From positions 1 to 64,000 of the forward strand of contig CASHTG010000004.1 of assembly GCA_949357655.1 (NCBI GenBank): a DNA stretch of 64,000 nucleotides. Direction: 5' to 3'. Shown here piece after piece: positions 23,843 to 36,778 of the stretch. Position numbers and translations under genes: made by a program. The notes under the pieces are model-generated. The model was not told the DNA's origin. It made no database searches and worked only from the letters and a program-made list of their open reading frames with translations. This stretch comes from Parascedosporium putredinis (taxonomy: Eukaryota > Ascomycota > Sordariomycetes > Microascales > Microascaceae). The first letter of the stretch is position 1. Each line of letters opens with the position of its first letter.

Positions 23843-24578
23843 ATGCGTGAGTTTACGTTCAAAATAATAAAACAGATAAAAAGCTTCCAACTAACATGCG
23901 TCTAACATAGCGCCCAAGTTCGATCCTAACGAGGTTAAGGTTATGTAGGTGAAATCGGCAGAATCACTCTCCGTTACTCTGCTAATGATACTGGTAGCTA
24001 CCTTCTGGCGACTGGAGGAGGTGGGCGCATCTTCCGCCCTGGCGCCTAAGATTGGGCCTCTCGGCCTCTCTCCTAAAAAGATTGGCGAGGATATTGCTAA
24101 AGCTACCGGAGATTGGGTACGGTGCTTGCTTTGACTCTTTATGAAACTTGCCCCCAGCTCAACATGCTAACGAAGGTGCTGCTGCAGAAAGGCCTGCGTG
24201 TTACAGTGCAACTCACCATCCAAAATCGTCAAGCACAAGTTTCCGTCGTTCCCACTGCGTCGTCTTTGATCATCCGAGCCCTGAAGGAGCCTCCCGCGAC
24301 CGCAAAAGGAGAAGAATATCAAGCACAACAAGTCTGTCAGCCTCGAAGAGATAATCGAGATCGCACGAACAATGCGGCATAAGTCGTTTTCGAAAGAACT
24401 TAAAGGCACAGTGAAGGAAATTCTTGGCACAGCGTTCAGTGTTGGGTGTCAAGTTGATGGAAAGAGTCCCAAGGCCGTCAGTGATGCTATCGAGGCTGGC
24501 GAGATAGACAGTAACGACCCCTTCCTCCCCCACAACCCATTCCATGTTGAACATGGTTATATTGACAATCCTTTGTAA
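23843..24578 (+). CDS. RPL12: Large ribosomal subunit protein uL11 (L12)
   Basis: This is a cytosolic 60S protein at the base of the GTPase-associated stalk. The ATG at 23843 is followed after one further base by an intron (23847-23910), giving MPPKFDPNEVKV. A second intron is 23945-23997 and a third 24117-24187, with TGCTAAT and TGCTAAC branch-like sites. Then come ASSALAPKIGPLGLSPKK, GDW/KGLRVTVQLTIQNRQA, and the C-terminal half with FSVGCQVDGKSPK. Three frame breaks are present: near 24018-24025, in CCC at 24293-24295 and in AAAA at 24304-24307. The last two need one added C and one added A, and the conserved reading then resumes at KEKNIKHNKS. The last roughly 20 residues differ from the usual short acidic end, so the true stop or a last intron is uncertain. 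Confidence 0.92.
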
Positions 24579-25435
24579 ACAGTTCCCGACGAGTAGTTTT
24601 TCAAAACGGAATAAGCATTTGATATTTGATGTGGCGGAGTTTGTGGGCCTACACTTGGAACGATTTATCCTTAGGTTAAGGATAACGCGGTAACCGTTTT
24701 TACATGACCAAGTTTCTCTAAATCGTAGAATCTCTATGTACCCTTGCCTACACTCTGGAATATTCCCAATATCATGGCATATTTCAATTTTGGCAATAGG
24801 GGAGATCAACTGGCAACACTGCCCTTTACTCACCCTGAACTCTTATACACGGCATCTTGCTGTTCAATGGGTTATCAAGGGTCCATATCCATGGGCTACA
24901 AACGTAAATCGGGAGAACAGATGTGGTCCATATTGATTATTTGGGGCGGTGGTCAAAAGAAATTTTTATTTAAATATCTGGTTGTATTTAGATCCGGACG
25001 AATGAGGCAGATAGTACGGACCTGAATGGATCGATCGGCTACGAACTTTTTAAAACCCTTTTCCAGATGAGTAGTGGGAGGTGCAATCCTCTCGTAGGCT
25101 GTGCTATCTCCAAGTTTTAGTCATGTTCAAACCTTTGGGATGGCTAATTTTCCGGGAATAATCCGGCTGGGCACTGTTCTCGAGCTGGATGTGTCCCGCT
25201 TGTTTCACAATTCCCAAGCATCTTATAGATATGACATGCCGTCTCGCCGCTTCAACCACAGTGATGCTATGTTAACTCGATACGATCGCCATCAGCCCCG
25301 CTATACAGTTTAGTTTGGGAGAGCCCTGATAGCATTGATTTCAGCGACGCTTTTATAAAGCGGTTTTAGGGACTCTTCGGCCCGCTAGAACCAGCCATTT
25401 CGAACTCTTGATGCTTGGTCGATATCGCATCGACC
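24579..25435. other. Intergenic RPL12 to GT41 gene
   Basis: These 0.86 kb hold no recognisable gene or RNA. They presumably hold the RPL12 3' UTR and the promoter and 5' UTR of the GT41 gene. The composition is ordinary. Confidence 0.55.
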
Positions 25436-28400
25436 ATGCCCCCAACAACAGGCGATGACAGATCGCATCCTACTCTTGTGAATGTCCTTTCTGTCATTCA
25501 GTTTCCTTCCTAATCTGCCACCACTCGCCGCAATGCAATCCCGAATCGCTTATCGTGATCCCGTAGGCCCGCCTTTCACATTTCCGCAAGACTTTGAGAC
25601 CCCGATCACTCAGAATGCACAGCCACCGGATTCATTTCTGCGGCAGCGTCAGCACTCAACACAGGGGCCTAAGAATGTGCAAGGGCGCTACAGTAGCACA
25701 CGCCATCACGGCCAGTCTACGTTTGCTTGCGAAATGGAACTCGAATTCAACCCACCCCAGCATCAGCTTCGGCGTAAGACGCCCAGCGGCACGATAACTG
25801 ATGGATATGATGGGTCACTAGCACCATCGATTCCTGGGCCACCACCACTGAAGCAGTTAATAGTGCCGGGGAGTTCCTTTGGCACATTGGCCATCCGGGA
25901 ATCTGTTTCCACTGCGACAGGTAGCCCAGTGTCAAAGGAGCATATGAGGACCGATCTGGATCATGTGCAGTCGCATAACCTTCGTGACCCTCACGCACGA
26001 CTTCATACAAGATCCTCTCCAAACCATAATAAAACCGTGACAACATTTTCCTCGTCAATCTATTCTCTGCCACACACTCCCCAGGCCCCCATGCTGATGG
26101 GCATATCGAAGACCGGACGGACGCGCCCATCAGATGCTGGAATTCCTGGAGGTCCAGCACATGTTAATACGTTCCAGTATTCCAAGGAGATCCGACGGGG
26201 TGGTCTCAGTTACCCTTTACCACACGGTGTCTCTCGGTCACCCAGCTTTTTCTCGTTCGCAGGCCATAATGCTCTTTCCAATTTTCAGGATGCCCCTCTA
26301 TTATCAACACATCTAAAACTTGCTACCCTCTCGCTCAGCCCCCGCGGACGTATTGTATATGAACACATTGGGCCAAAATCCCGATCGATTCCGTCAGAAG
26401 ATCTTGACTGAGGCTCATTCCATCTATCTCAAATTGTCCGTGTGTCAGAATGGCCCGCCTATATCCACCGGAAAACAAGGTACCTGGCCCAGTGGTATGA
26501 CTAGGGTCCTTGTCCAACCACGCCTGCCGACGCATTTCTCCGTACCAAAGGCGACGGGCTCGGTTATGAGCCTCCATTCCTCTCCATTTCACGATTTTGT
26601 GGAGACTACTCCAAGTTCTTTGCAGCAGGAGCCGGCTCCTCGCGGCATTTTACAGCCTGAACAACGCAGCCACCCCGCCTCCGTCACTGTCTTATCAATA
26701 AATGACCCGGATACTCATGTGTTGATATCAGCAGCTCGTCGCTGCGTGGAGATGCTTTTGCATCTCTGTGAACAGAGTAACTGGACCTGGATTGATGGAA
26801 TGCTTCTTGGGGGTTGTTTGCATTATGCATGCGGTGACTACGAGCGCGCCTTGCAATGGTTTCTCAAGGTTAACAAGGCTGATCCAAGGTATTGTCGCCG
26901 TTCACAGCCTGTAGGCTTTAGACCCGATGATCTAACTTGAAACAGCAACCTTGAGGGTCTCCTGAACGTAGCAGCAAGTCTTTATAGCCTCAATCGGCAG
27001 CCCGACGCTGAACAATATTGGTTAGCAGCGGTCACGACCCGACCTCATTGTCTAGAGGCCGCTGAGCATCTGGTTGGACTTCTTTACAAAAGAAGAAGTA
27101 AAGAGGCGGTTGATATAATTGAATACGTCCAACGGGCCCTAACCACCGATCGTAATGTCTCCCGTCAACAAAATTGCGAAATAGGCACCAATGTTAACTC
27201 CACAGAGGTGCTAGCTGAGCATAAAGACTGGACTTCAAGTTTAGCGGCGGCCCGCAGTGATGAGTACGCTGATTCCATCGGCCTTGGATCAAGCGGTTAC
27301 TCTATTCAAGGCGTTGATAACGGGAGAATGCTTGCTCTCATCCATGCGAAAGGCACAATGCTCTACAGCCAGAAAAACATTGACGGGGCGGCAGAAGCTT
27401 TTGAAGAAGCAGTCCTCATTAGTACCGGCCGAAGCATCCGTTGTATCAACCATCTAGTGCGTAAAATCCAATACGTTCTCGATCCCGAAAAGTCTGTAGC
27501 CGGTCGCTCCAACGCTGCTTCGGTTGACACTACTCCCCTCCTACTTCCCCCAGACCGAGCACGCCATACCGCCCGTCTAGTGTTTCCCACCTCCGGAGAT
27601 CTGCCCGGACTCCGCTTCATTCCTCAAGGCAGTCCCAGAAGGGCCGCTATACAGACAACGAGCAACTCACTGCTCTCGCTAGCTAAAATCTTTCAAGACA
27701 CCATGTCCGCGGGAAGCCCTTCTCGCGGGCGCACCAAACAGGTTCGCGGTGTCGGTGACATCCTTGCACTCTACTATCTCTCTCTCTTTACAAGAGAGTC
27801 CCTCTACCGCCAATAACGTGGGTATCCTTCTTGCTAGCGTCCAGCAAAGCTCACCTCATCCAGCGTATGAGCGAGCCAACTCCTGTTTTTACCCCAATAT
27901 TCCCGGGATTGTACCCGGAAGCGGCCTTGCCCTTGCCTTCGCTTATTATCACTACGGCCTAGAGATCGACCCTAAGCATGTCCATCTGCACACCAATCTG
28001 GGAAGTCTCTTGAAGGATATCGGTCATCTTGATCTAGCTATCCAAATGTACGAACAAGCGGTCGCTTGCGATGGTACATTTGACATCGCTCTCACCAATC
28101 TTGCCAATGCAGTCAAAGATCGGGGACGGATTGGCGATGCTATCACGTATTATAAGCGTGCCGTCAGATCTAATCCGGACTTCGCAGAGGCCGTCTGTGG
28201 CCTTGCCTCGGCCCTCAGCTCAGTGTGTGATTGGAGAGCCCGTGGCGGTGTATTTCTTAGTGGAGGCAAGCACGATCGATGGCACGTCAATGATGAAGGT
28301 ATGCTACAGGATGCACTCGATAAGAGGCATGGGTCCGGACTTATGAATCGAGTTGTCGGCATAGTCCGTCGGCAGCTAGATGATTCGGCAAGTTGGGGCT

Positions 28401-30269
28401 GGAACACGATCCAAGAGGAGACCGTGTCTGGCATCCTCATGCAAATACAACGTCTTGCTCCAGCAGACCGTGATCTCGCGCTCAGAGTTCGCTCGGAGCT
28501 GTTGATTTGGTCAAGGTCTCGATGGGAAGGCACACGCTTGATTCGACTCGTCGAACGGCTTACGCGATCAATGATGTGGGTTTGGTACCGAGACAGATAT
28601 ATTCTCGGATCTGAATCCCCGATGGGATATCCCAGACCACACCTGCCACCTTCGCTAACTGTCCCGAATGCACCAACTGTACTTCCTTTCCATACTTTTA
28701 CTTGCCCCTTGACAGCTAGAGATGTTCGCATGATATCTCAACGAAATGCAATGAGGATATCATGCTCTACGCTACGGTCGCCGTGGCTTCCAAAGTCCGT
28801 ATATCCACCGCCGCCGCCGCCGAACCCCAACCTTAATGTTGGCTACCTATCCTCCGACTTCAATAATCACCCTCTCGCGCATCTGTAAGGACTGCCCGCT
28901 AGGAGTATATGGCACCCACTCCAGGTAGCATTAAACTAAGAGCTAGTATAAAACTGATCTTTTTCTTAGAATGCAGTCCGTCTTTGGCTTCCATGAGCCT
29001 TCTAGGGTCAGAGCATTTTGTTATGGGACCACCACAAGCGATAATTCTATTCACAGACAGAAAATCGAACGGGAAGCCCCGATATTCCGCGATGTGTCTG
29101 GCTGGTCAGCCGATAAGCTCGTAGAGCAGATTGTTCGGGATGGCATCCATATCCTAGTCAATCTAAATGGCTACACAAGAGGCGCTCGGAATGAAGTATT
29201 CGCTGCACGGCCGGTGCCTATCCAGATGTCGTTTATGGGTTTCGCTGGGACCCTCGGGGCTGAATGGTGTGATTATATACTAGCGGACGAGATTGCTGTG
29301 CCTTCTGAAACACTTCGACCCTTCCGCTCTAACAGAGATCCTATCGACGTCTTCAGCGACAATAATGAAGAGGAGGGTGGTGAGTGGGTTTATTCCGAGA
29401 ACATCATCTTCTGCAGAGACACGTTTTTCTGTTGTGACCATGCGCAATCGTCCTCTGAGACTCGGCAACATGTCCAAACATGGGAAGATGAGCAGCGTCG
29501 GAGATGGGAAATGCGTCAAGCCTTGTTTCCGAGCCTATCAGAAAATGCTGTGATTCTCGCAAACTTTAATCAACTTTATAAGGTATGTTGGCCCATCTCA
29601 GCTTCGTGGTGTCTTTGCCTTACATCCGAACAGATAGATCCATCAACTTTCCGCTCTTGGCTTAGGATTCTATCCCGAGTCCCAAACGCAATTCTCTGGC
29701 TACTAAGGTTTCCGGAACTTGGTGAAAGCAATCTGAGACGAACAGCGGTGGAATGGGCCGGCCCTCATGTCGCTAGCCGCATCGTGTTCACTGATGTTGC
29801 TCCCAAAAGCCAACATATCTCGAGAGCCCGAGTTTGCGACCTCTTTTTAGATACCCCTGAGTGTAACGCCCATACCACGGCCGCCGATGTTCTGTGGTCT
29901 AGCACACCGCTGCTGACACTTCCTCGTTATCCATACAAGATGTGCTCACGCATGGCGGCATCGATTCTTAAGGGCGCCCTGCCAAAAACACGAGAGGGAG
30001 CAGAAATAGCCCAGGAGCTCATCGCTAATAGCGATGAAGATTACGAGGAGAAGGCAATCAGGCTAGCCAGCGGGCTTATCTACCAGGAAGCCCCAGGTGG
30101 TTGCTTTGTTGGTGGAGGGAGGCTGGCCGAGATCCGGCGAGTCTTATACCAACATCGATGGACTTGTCCTCTATTCGATACTCATCGGTGGGTGGCCGAT
30201 TTAGAATGTGCATACGAAGAGGCATGGCGAAGATGGGTCTTGGGTGAAGCGGGCGATATTCATTTGTAG
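25436..30269 (+). CDS. TPR-containing GT41 O-GlcNAc transferase-like protein
   Basis: This is a probable nucleocytoplasmic protein O-linked N-acetylglucosamine (or related sugar) transferase using a UDP-sugar. Order: a long low-complexity Ser/Pro/His-rich N-terminus (25.5-26.6 kb), TPR motifs (26.7-27.2 kb), a spacer, then clear TPRs such as HLHTNLGSLLKDIGHLDLAI and ALTNLANAVKDRGRIGDAI (27.95-28.2 kb). The GT41 core follows: NVGYLSSDFNNHPLAHL with the family His, DGIHILVNLNGYTRGARNE, NFNQLYKIDPSTFRSW with the expected Lys, and LDTPECNAHTTAADVLW. Introns lie near 26.89-26.95, 28.89-28.97 and 29.58-29.63 kb. Frames shift near 25.48, 26.41 and 27.78 kb, so the exact start (25436, 25482 or 25533) is unsure. 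The sugar donor is inferred from the family only. Confidence 0.88.
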
Positions 30270-32635
30270 GACTAAATCCGTCATCTGTGAGACACAGCGG
30301 AGCAAGTTGCATACGACGGAAGCGGAGCCTTGATCCCTCCCCGCGCAAAGAAGCTTTTGCATATGCTGTACGCGTAAGCTCCGTATTTCCTCACAACCAC
30401 CATATATTGTGACGAAGAGGCGCGATCATGGGTATGACGTCAAGAACAGCCATCGCCACGGTCGATTCATACAGATGAAGGAGAAGGGCTGGGAGCACGA
30501 ACTGATGAGGGTCCCAGAGAACACCTTGCTTGCCCTCAGCATCTCTGGGCTTTAATCAGTCAACCGCCAACCAAGAGAACCTCCTCCGGAGTATCGAGGT
30601 AACAAGTTCAGAGGTGGCGAGGACAATCCCCTTGGTCCCACCACTGTGTGTGTGGGGGGTTCCTCCGCTGTATTCGTGGCTATGTACCCTGGTACTGTCG
30701 GAGGACTCCGTGATTGGGAACAGCTACGACCCTGTAATTAATAGTGATTGGCTTCTGTTGTTGCAGATTGTTTTGGCCTGGGCCTGGCTCCCGATCGACG
30801 CCGATCGCCGTTAGCTTGTCAATACTCGATGGCGCTAGTTCACACGCGCTGACCCTCAGCTGCCAGTGCCCCGGAGTGGGGTACATCTGCAGACTCGACC
30901 GAGCACATCTATTATGGATGGTCTCCCATCAGTCCGGCGGCCCCTTACCTCCCTCCAATGCTTTTGGCGTATTCTCAAACCATCCGGCCATTCTAATATC
31001 TAGCAATAAGCCGCCCGTTTTCCGGATCGAAGCCTGATCCATAAAAGTTTCAACCGAGTGCCCGTAGATCTGCACAACCCAAAAGGAGGAAGAAAAAGGG
31101 AAGGGTCGGCGAAGCTCTCTATGATCCCTGCACACCCTTTCCTGAATGGCTGGTGATCGCCTTGAGATGGTGAAACCTCCTGCCGATTTCGTCCTTTTTT
31201 GAGCAAGTTGCTCGCCTATTGGCCAATCTAAGTGGCACCCCTCCCGATAAACCGAGAGCAGTAGCGAATACAACGACGACTGAAGCTGAAGGTACCATGT
31301 CACGAGCAGGCACGCTCATTTGCCCAAGCCAGTTGGTGCCGTTCCTCTTGGGGCTGGCCTTGCTCTGCAGACGAGCTGCAGCTCTAAGTCCATGTTTTCA
31401 GCCGGGATTTAACAGTGTGTTTATATGTGACACACTGTACATATGGCTCTCGCCTAAAACTCCGAAGCGGAAAAGAGGCCTTGTTTTCAACTATACTCTT
31501 CGTGGGTCGGTATTGTATTAAGCTATCAAGAGTTGTGAGGAGGATGTTTCCGGTCACCTAAGCAATGTTCAGCTGGTTAGCTGAGTGTCAAGATACTACA
31601 GCGTAAACGATTTTCTCAATCATCGTGGGCCTTGACATGGCTCCCGAAAACAATCCGGAGAAACAAGCAAGAGCCAGAGCCTGAGCGGGCACGAGTGATT
31701 GAAAGGGAGTACATGTACTTCCATAGGGTTTGCATTCAGCTCTTAGCCAAGTGGGTATTGCCGAGGGATGGGATGACTCTCCGGACTTACAGGTAAGCTT
31801 GGAAGAGCGAAAGCAACCTTGCTCTCTCAAACATACAAGTACAAGTAGGCATAATACGAATAGGTCCAAAATTTGGAGCCAACTTTGGGTCAAGGTTCAG
31901 GGGTTACATTCTAAGATGATCTGCCCACTGGCGACCACACGATCGTTATAAAACGGCGCCGGACACTAATAATATTACCATCTGGCCGGGCTGCGGCTAG
32001 GGACAGCGCCCAGTCCCTGGTTCGCGGAATTCGCCGTTAGGGTGCCTCGATCCATGTCGAGCCAAGGTGCCGAAAAACGGGAAAATGCACGAGTGCAGAC
32101 ACAGATGATGATTCCTGCCCTCTTTCGAAGTACTCTACATTGGGTAAAGCGCGCTCCAAGGCAACAAACATTCCATCATGGACAAGTGTAGAGCTGGAAA
32201 GCCTCAGATTAGCCCTTGATGACCTGACCAGTGCGCCCCGTTGAACAAAGCCCCGCCGCGGGATGCTTCCTATTCACCTATGATGTGCATATTAGACCAC
32301 GGCGCCCTCAAACCTCTCTGACCAGAGGTCTCTACGCTTTAACAAATACAAAACACCCGTTCCGTCTTCTTTATCGGATAGATCTCAACAGCGCCTAGTC
32401 TCACTGCTTACACTTGTGGGGCATTTTTTTCCCACTCTCGCAGGCTTTCCTCGCAACTTCTCGCATCAACATCGTGAAAGCTGTTTATAGCCCTCATCCT
32501 CAACTCTCATTTTTCGCCGATAACTGCCGATAAATTTGATCAATCCTCGTTAACAAAATACTGCGACAGGCGGACGATTTTTAACGCTGCATATATGACA
32601 GTTTGATCAACCGACTAGGCGCAGGGTGTCTTGAG
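30270..32635. other. Long intergenic region upstream of the MYB gene
   Basis: These 2.37 kb of normal composition hold no recognisable protein or RNA gene. Short open frames occur on both strands without conserved features. A long upstream region is common for developmental regulators, so much of it may be the MYB promoter and leader; that is inference. Confidence 0.55.
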
Positions 32636-33556
32636 ATGGCGAGCAGCCAGCTGCCTACCTTGCGGAGGGTCCATGGTCAAGCCAAGAGGACCAGATGCTA
32701 TTAAAGCTTGTTGACTCCCATGGGCCTTCCAACTGGGTTGTCATTGCACACTCTCTAGGAACTCGCTCCGCCAAACAATGTAGAGAGAGATACCACCAGA
32801 ATCTCAAGCCTACTCTCGACCACAGCCCTATCAGACCCGACGAGGCGGAGATAATTGAGAAGCTCGTCAGTCAAATTGGCCACCGGTGGGCAGAGATTGC
32901 AAGGAGACTACCTGGCAGAAGCGATAACACTGTAAAGAACTGGTGGAATGGGAAGCAGAATAAGCTCAACCGTCATGAGCAGTTAAAGGCGGCATATACG
33001 ACCAGGTATCGGAGCCCGCCGTCCTTGCCGGATCAAAGATATGGCCACCCCGCTCATCCACAGACCGCCCATGGTATGCCACAAGGCCTACCAGCGGGTC
33101 CTCTGGATATGCCTTTCCAAAACCCGACGCAATCTGATTATACAGGTTTGCCTTCACCCAACAGCACAAAATCATCAAGGAGCGAAGTCACCCACTCTCC
33201 TACACTTACAAGAGGCGACCTTACCAGAAGCCATTCACCCCGAATAGCGAGTCCGCGATCCAATCCGAAAGGCCCGCAATTACCCCCGATTCACGCCTGG
33301 GAACAGCCCTACCCCCGAGCCCCAACTATGTCGACTGTTGATCAACTGCCTAGCATTCATACTGTCCTTCCAGCACCAACTCACGCAGATAATTCAACCC
33401 CCACGGCGCAGAGTTCAACTGACTCAAAAATGGCCTTGGCATCACTAATATGCCGATGAAGCAGGGCGCCAAAACTTGAACGCAACAAATTACATCGTCA
33501 ACACCGGGAGCACACAGACTGGTAAGCCTCTGGCTTGGGATGCGCTGCTTCTATAG
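32636..33556 (+). CDS. R2R3 MYB transcription factor, FlbD-like
   Basis: This is a probable sequence-specific DNA-binding regulator in the nucleus. Two MYB repeats occupy the first 110 residues or so: the R2 half around QMLLKLVDSHGPSNW and TRSAKQCRERYHQNLKPTL, and R3 with IIEKLVSQIGHRWAEIARRL then GRSDNTVKNWWNG. The spaced tryptophans and the CRERYHQNL helix are those of the FlbD group of conidiation regulators; whether it is FlbD itself or a paralogue cannot be settled here. The rest is Pro/Ser-rich and disordered. A missing G in GGG at 32667-32669 separates the ATG from the domain, and a second shift near 33450 moves the stop from 33459 to about 33556. Confidence 0.85.
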
Positions 33557-35501
33557 AAGCAGACTATGACAACCATACCCGAAGTCCTGGTAGCAAACTC
33601 ATGGAGGCGCAAATAATATTCGATCCCTCCCGATAACAGCTCATATACCCATGGCGGCGCGCAAGTTGTGTAGAGCTGATCTTTCCAAGACACATACTTG
33701 GATCATATACAATTGGAACGATACCTTGCGATGTGAGGGGAAAAACGCCAGGAGGCTTCCATCTTGGAATATTTTGGGCTGTGGCGGAGTTGGCGGCCTA
33801 GCCTCATGTCTGCTGCTGAGCTTGGTAATACACTCAGGCTGGAATAACAATACGAGTTGTCTGAAGTGGAGACCACTTCGACGAGGGGTTTGGTACAGTT
33901 TTTTCCGATTATTCTACGCACTGTAGCGGACCAGGAGTTTACAAGGTGGCGGCAGAAGACTTCCTTACAAGTTGGGATAATAATTTTCCGTGGGCCCTGA
34001 TATTATTATTATACTGCTATCTGATTATCAAGTTGATAGGAAATGAACAGAAACCGCGAATCAGAACTCCCGAGGTATGGAGGTCGAGATTGTCAGGTCT
34101 GCTTTCCGGGGAGTCGTAAACAAGGACAAGGCGGGGGACCCTTCAATATTGTTCTGTGAAAATTTTTTAACGAAGGCCGTTCAGCTAAACCAGCCACTCG
34201 GCTTCCGCCGAGCCGATCTGGAACTATCCCAATGGGTCCAACAATAGTCTCCACATGTGCCCGCCCCTTGGTATCCGAACGCAAGCTCATTTCTGTATCC
34301 GAACCAAGCCAACCTTTTTGGCCGGAATGTTATTACTGCAAGTTCAACACAGCGCTCCTTACAAAGAGCTGCGCGCCCCAGCTTGTTGGCCGAAAACGGC
34401 CGTCCAGTGGCCAACGATTGTCTGAATCTAATAATATGGAGACCAGTTTAAACAGCCGCTCATCTTATTAGCGAAACCAGCGAGCGGGATTTCACTTCAA
34501 GTTTCCACCTTGGCAGGATTTGCGGCGATCTGGGAGGAGGAGTTCAGCGGTTCTGAGGTATAGATACTTCGCAATGCGAGAGCTTCTTGGGCCTTGGCAC
34601 TGGCAGAGGGCTGAACCCAGACAGCCGCACGGCCTTAACCGTTTCCAGGTCCGATAAGCGAGGCCACCTTACTTGTAGACCGTTGGCAATGTGGGGCACG
34701 GCACGACAACATTTATTATGCAACCAAAAGGAATAACTCATGAGCCGTGGTGGATGGTTAGTATATCTATTTATTAAATTGATAAGGAAAACTAAAAGTG
34801 AATATCAACCGATACATATTTTATTCTAACAAATTTTTAAAAAAGTTACATATTAACTAATATATAATATATAATTATAATAATATAAAAATTTAATGAA
34901 GTATCAGTTTTAAAATAGTAATTTTGATTAGTTAAAAGTAAAGTTATAAATAAACTATTTATAATAATGATTGATAAATAAAAATAATACTATATTTAAA
35001 AGATATCATTTAGTTTATTTATACATGACTAAGCCAAACCAAAATAGGCCTTAGTATTACTGGATAAAAATTTGAAAAATAAAAATCCAGCTACTATTAT
35101 ATGTGGTAGAAGCCAAGCATTAAAGATAAGTTAGTAAAGGCGTCGGTTCTTTATCTAACTGAAAGCTCTAACACTTGCTTCGCTTTGGTGCTTGTCTATT
35201 TACTTGCTTGGGCTCTGTTTGCTACGCGTGACTTGGAATCAGGCACTGTTGTTGGCCTCAATCGAGGTTTCGCCAAGCGATGATTGCGGGAGGATGGAGC
35301 CTTGGGAGGGTATAAATGCTAAACAATGAACCACGGGCACTCGTCTCAAGCGAGATGATGGACGACGTTCGATCAGTAAGCTTCGCAACACACATCTTAT
35401 GCCCAGTGAGACACTGAGACTTAAGCCGAGATGTTGTGTTAGCAAGACTTGTCTCAACGATTCAAAATTGAGAATTTCGACTTAGGTCGTTTGTGTTCAA
35501 C
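33557..35501. other. Intergenic with an AT-rich relic
   Basis: The first 1.2 kb has ordinary composition without a recognisable gene. About 34745-35150 is strongly AT-rich and resembles the 1-8 kb block, suggesting an old RIP-mutated insertion. Then comes the 3' flank of the NCBP3-like gene. Confidence 0.6.
34745..35150. repeat. AT-rich RIP-like island
   Basis: About 400 bases are composed largely of A/T with TAATATA-type words, with sharp edges against normal DNA on both sides. No terminal repeat or target duplication was found. Confidence 0.55.
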
Positions 35502-36778
35502 TTAATGAAAGAGATCCTCTGCCCTTCGCCGCGGTTTAACTTTGCCCTCAGGCTTGTCGGAAAAAGTATCATCTCCAGGCCTGTCCCCAAATTTATTCGG
35601 GAACAGTTCCCTCACCTTAGCCGTGGAAGCCCCTTGATAGCGAAGCCAACAGAAGGTGCGTTCTGAGAGGCAACCCCGGATATGAAGCAGCCTGGCGCTT
35701 GTCTCTTCATCCTCAACGGAAGACGCCCTGGTCAGGTTTTCTAGCTGATCTAATTGTGCTCCTTTTTGATCGGATGCTAGCATCTTAGAAGGAAAAGTTC
35801 GATGGACCTGCCGAGATCGGGCTCGACTCTCGATGTGGTGTTCATTAGGCGGCGTTCATCTGTCGACTGTACTCGTGTTTCTGCATCTAGTGGCGATGCC
35901 GATCTGGACCGTAATTGACTGTTACGTCGCCGCCCTGGAAAAAGCTCCTTTGCTAAATTCCCACCGCGAGGTGGGTGGCGAACCTCTCTGGGTATACCAA
36001 ATCCGTTAATCGAAAAGCTTTGCCCATGCTTGTCATGATCATCCTGGTGCTGGCGAGGCCGGGGACCCTTCCCGGTTCCTTCATCATCGTCGAAGCTTCC
36101 TGCATAAGCTATATGATCTTGTGACCGAAGCCTTTTCGATCGTCTAGTCTTCTCAGAATGATGACTCTTGTTATCAGTTGGGTCACGATCGCGGTACCGC
36201 GATCGTTGCACATTCTCCTTCCGTCGGCGGCGTTCCTCCGGGTCATATTCAGGGTGTAATAAGTAGAAGCGGCTGCGTGAAGATGCCCCAGCTTGTTTTT
36301 TATCGGCCAGCACAGAAAACCGAGCTTGTAACTGAACTTCGGGGCGTGAGGAATACGGCTTGACAGGTATGCACTCCGTGGACGACAAAAATGTGCAGTT
36401 GGTAATCGGTATGGTACTTAAAGAGGAGAAGGCATCGTAGGCGATAGATTCTGACTCAAAAACAAGATTTGCGGATGTGTCATCAATCCATTCAATCCGG
36501 TTCGGCGGGGTAGAGTGCTCGAGGAGATACGATTTCAACTCTTCAGTTGTCAGAACATCCAACCCTCGAATGTAGACCTTCGTCTTGACAAGGCTGGAAC
36601 ATTGGGAACCTCTGTCTTCTGATGGTTCACCACAGTCGTTGACAGCTGAGGGAACCTACCTCGGTAGACCATGAAGAATTAGTCTCCTGCATCAAGGTGA
36701 GTGGGTAAAATAACGAACCTGAACTAGGTGGGCAATAGATTCGCCTGGCCCCTCTTCCATTTCATGATCCCAGTCCAT
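35502..36778 (-). CDS. NCBP3-like cap-binding/mRNA export protein (DUF2414)
   Basis: This protein is similar to nuclear cap-binding protein subunit 3, which binds capped RNA and links to mRNA export in animals. The small first exon starts at 36778 (MDWDHEMEEG), followed by introns near 36.69-36.72 and 36.6-36.65 kb. Then comes the RNA-recognition-like core: VYIRGLDVLTTEELKSYL, HSTPPNRIEWIDDTSANLVF, and ESIAYDAFSSLS. Next are an R-rich motif LHPEYDPEERRRRK and a basic Arg/Ser/Asp-rich low-complexity region. The C-terminus ends with RRAEDLFH. A missing base in TTTT near 35794 splits the frame shortly before KMLASDQKG. It is divergent from SRP72. Function is by homology; fungal members are little studied. 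Confidence 0.78.

Noticed and set aside
30530..31900. Several 60-120 codon open frames on both strands upstream of the MYB gene
   Set aside because: They overlap one another, have unusual residue composition and show no recognisable feature.
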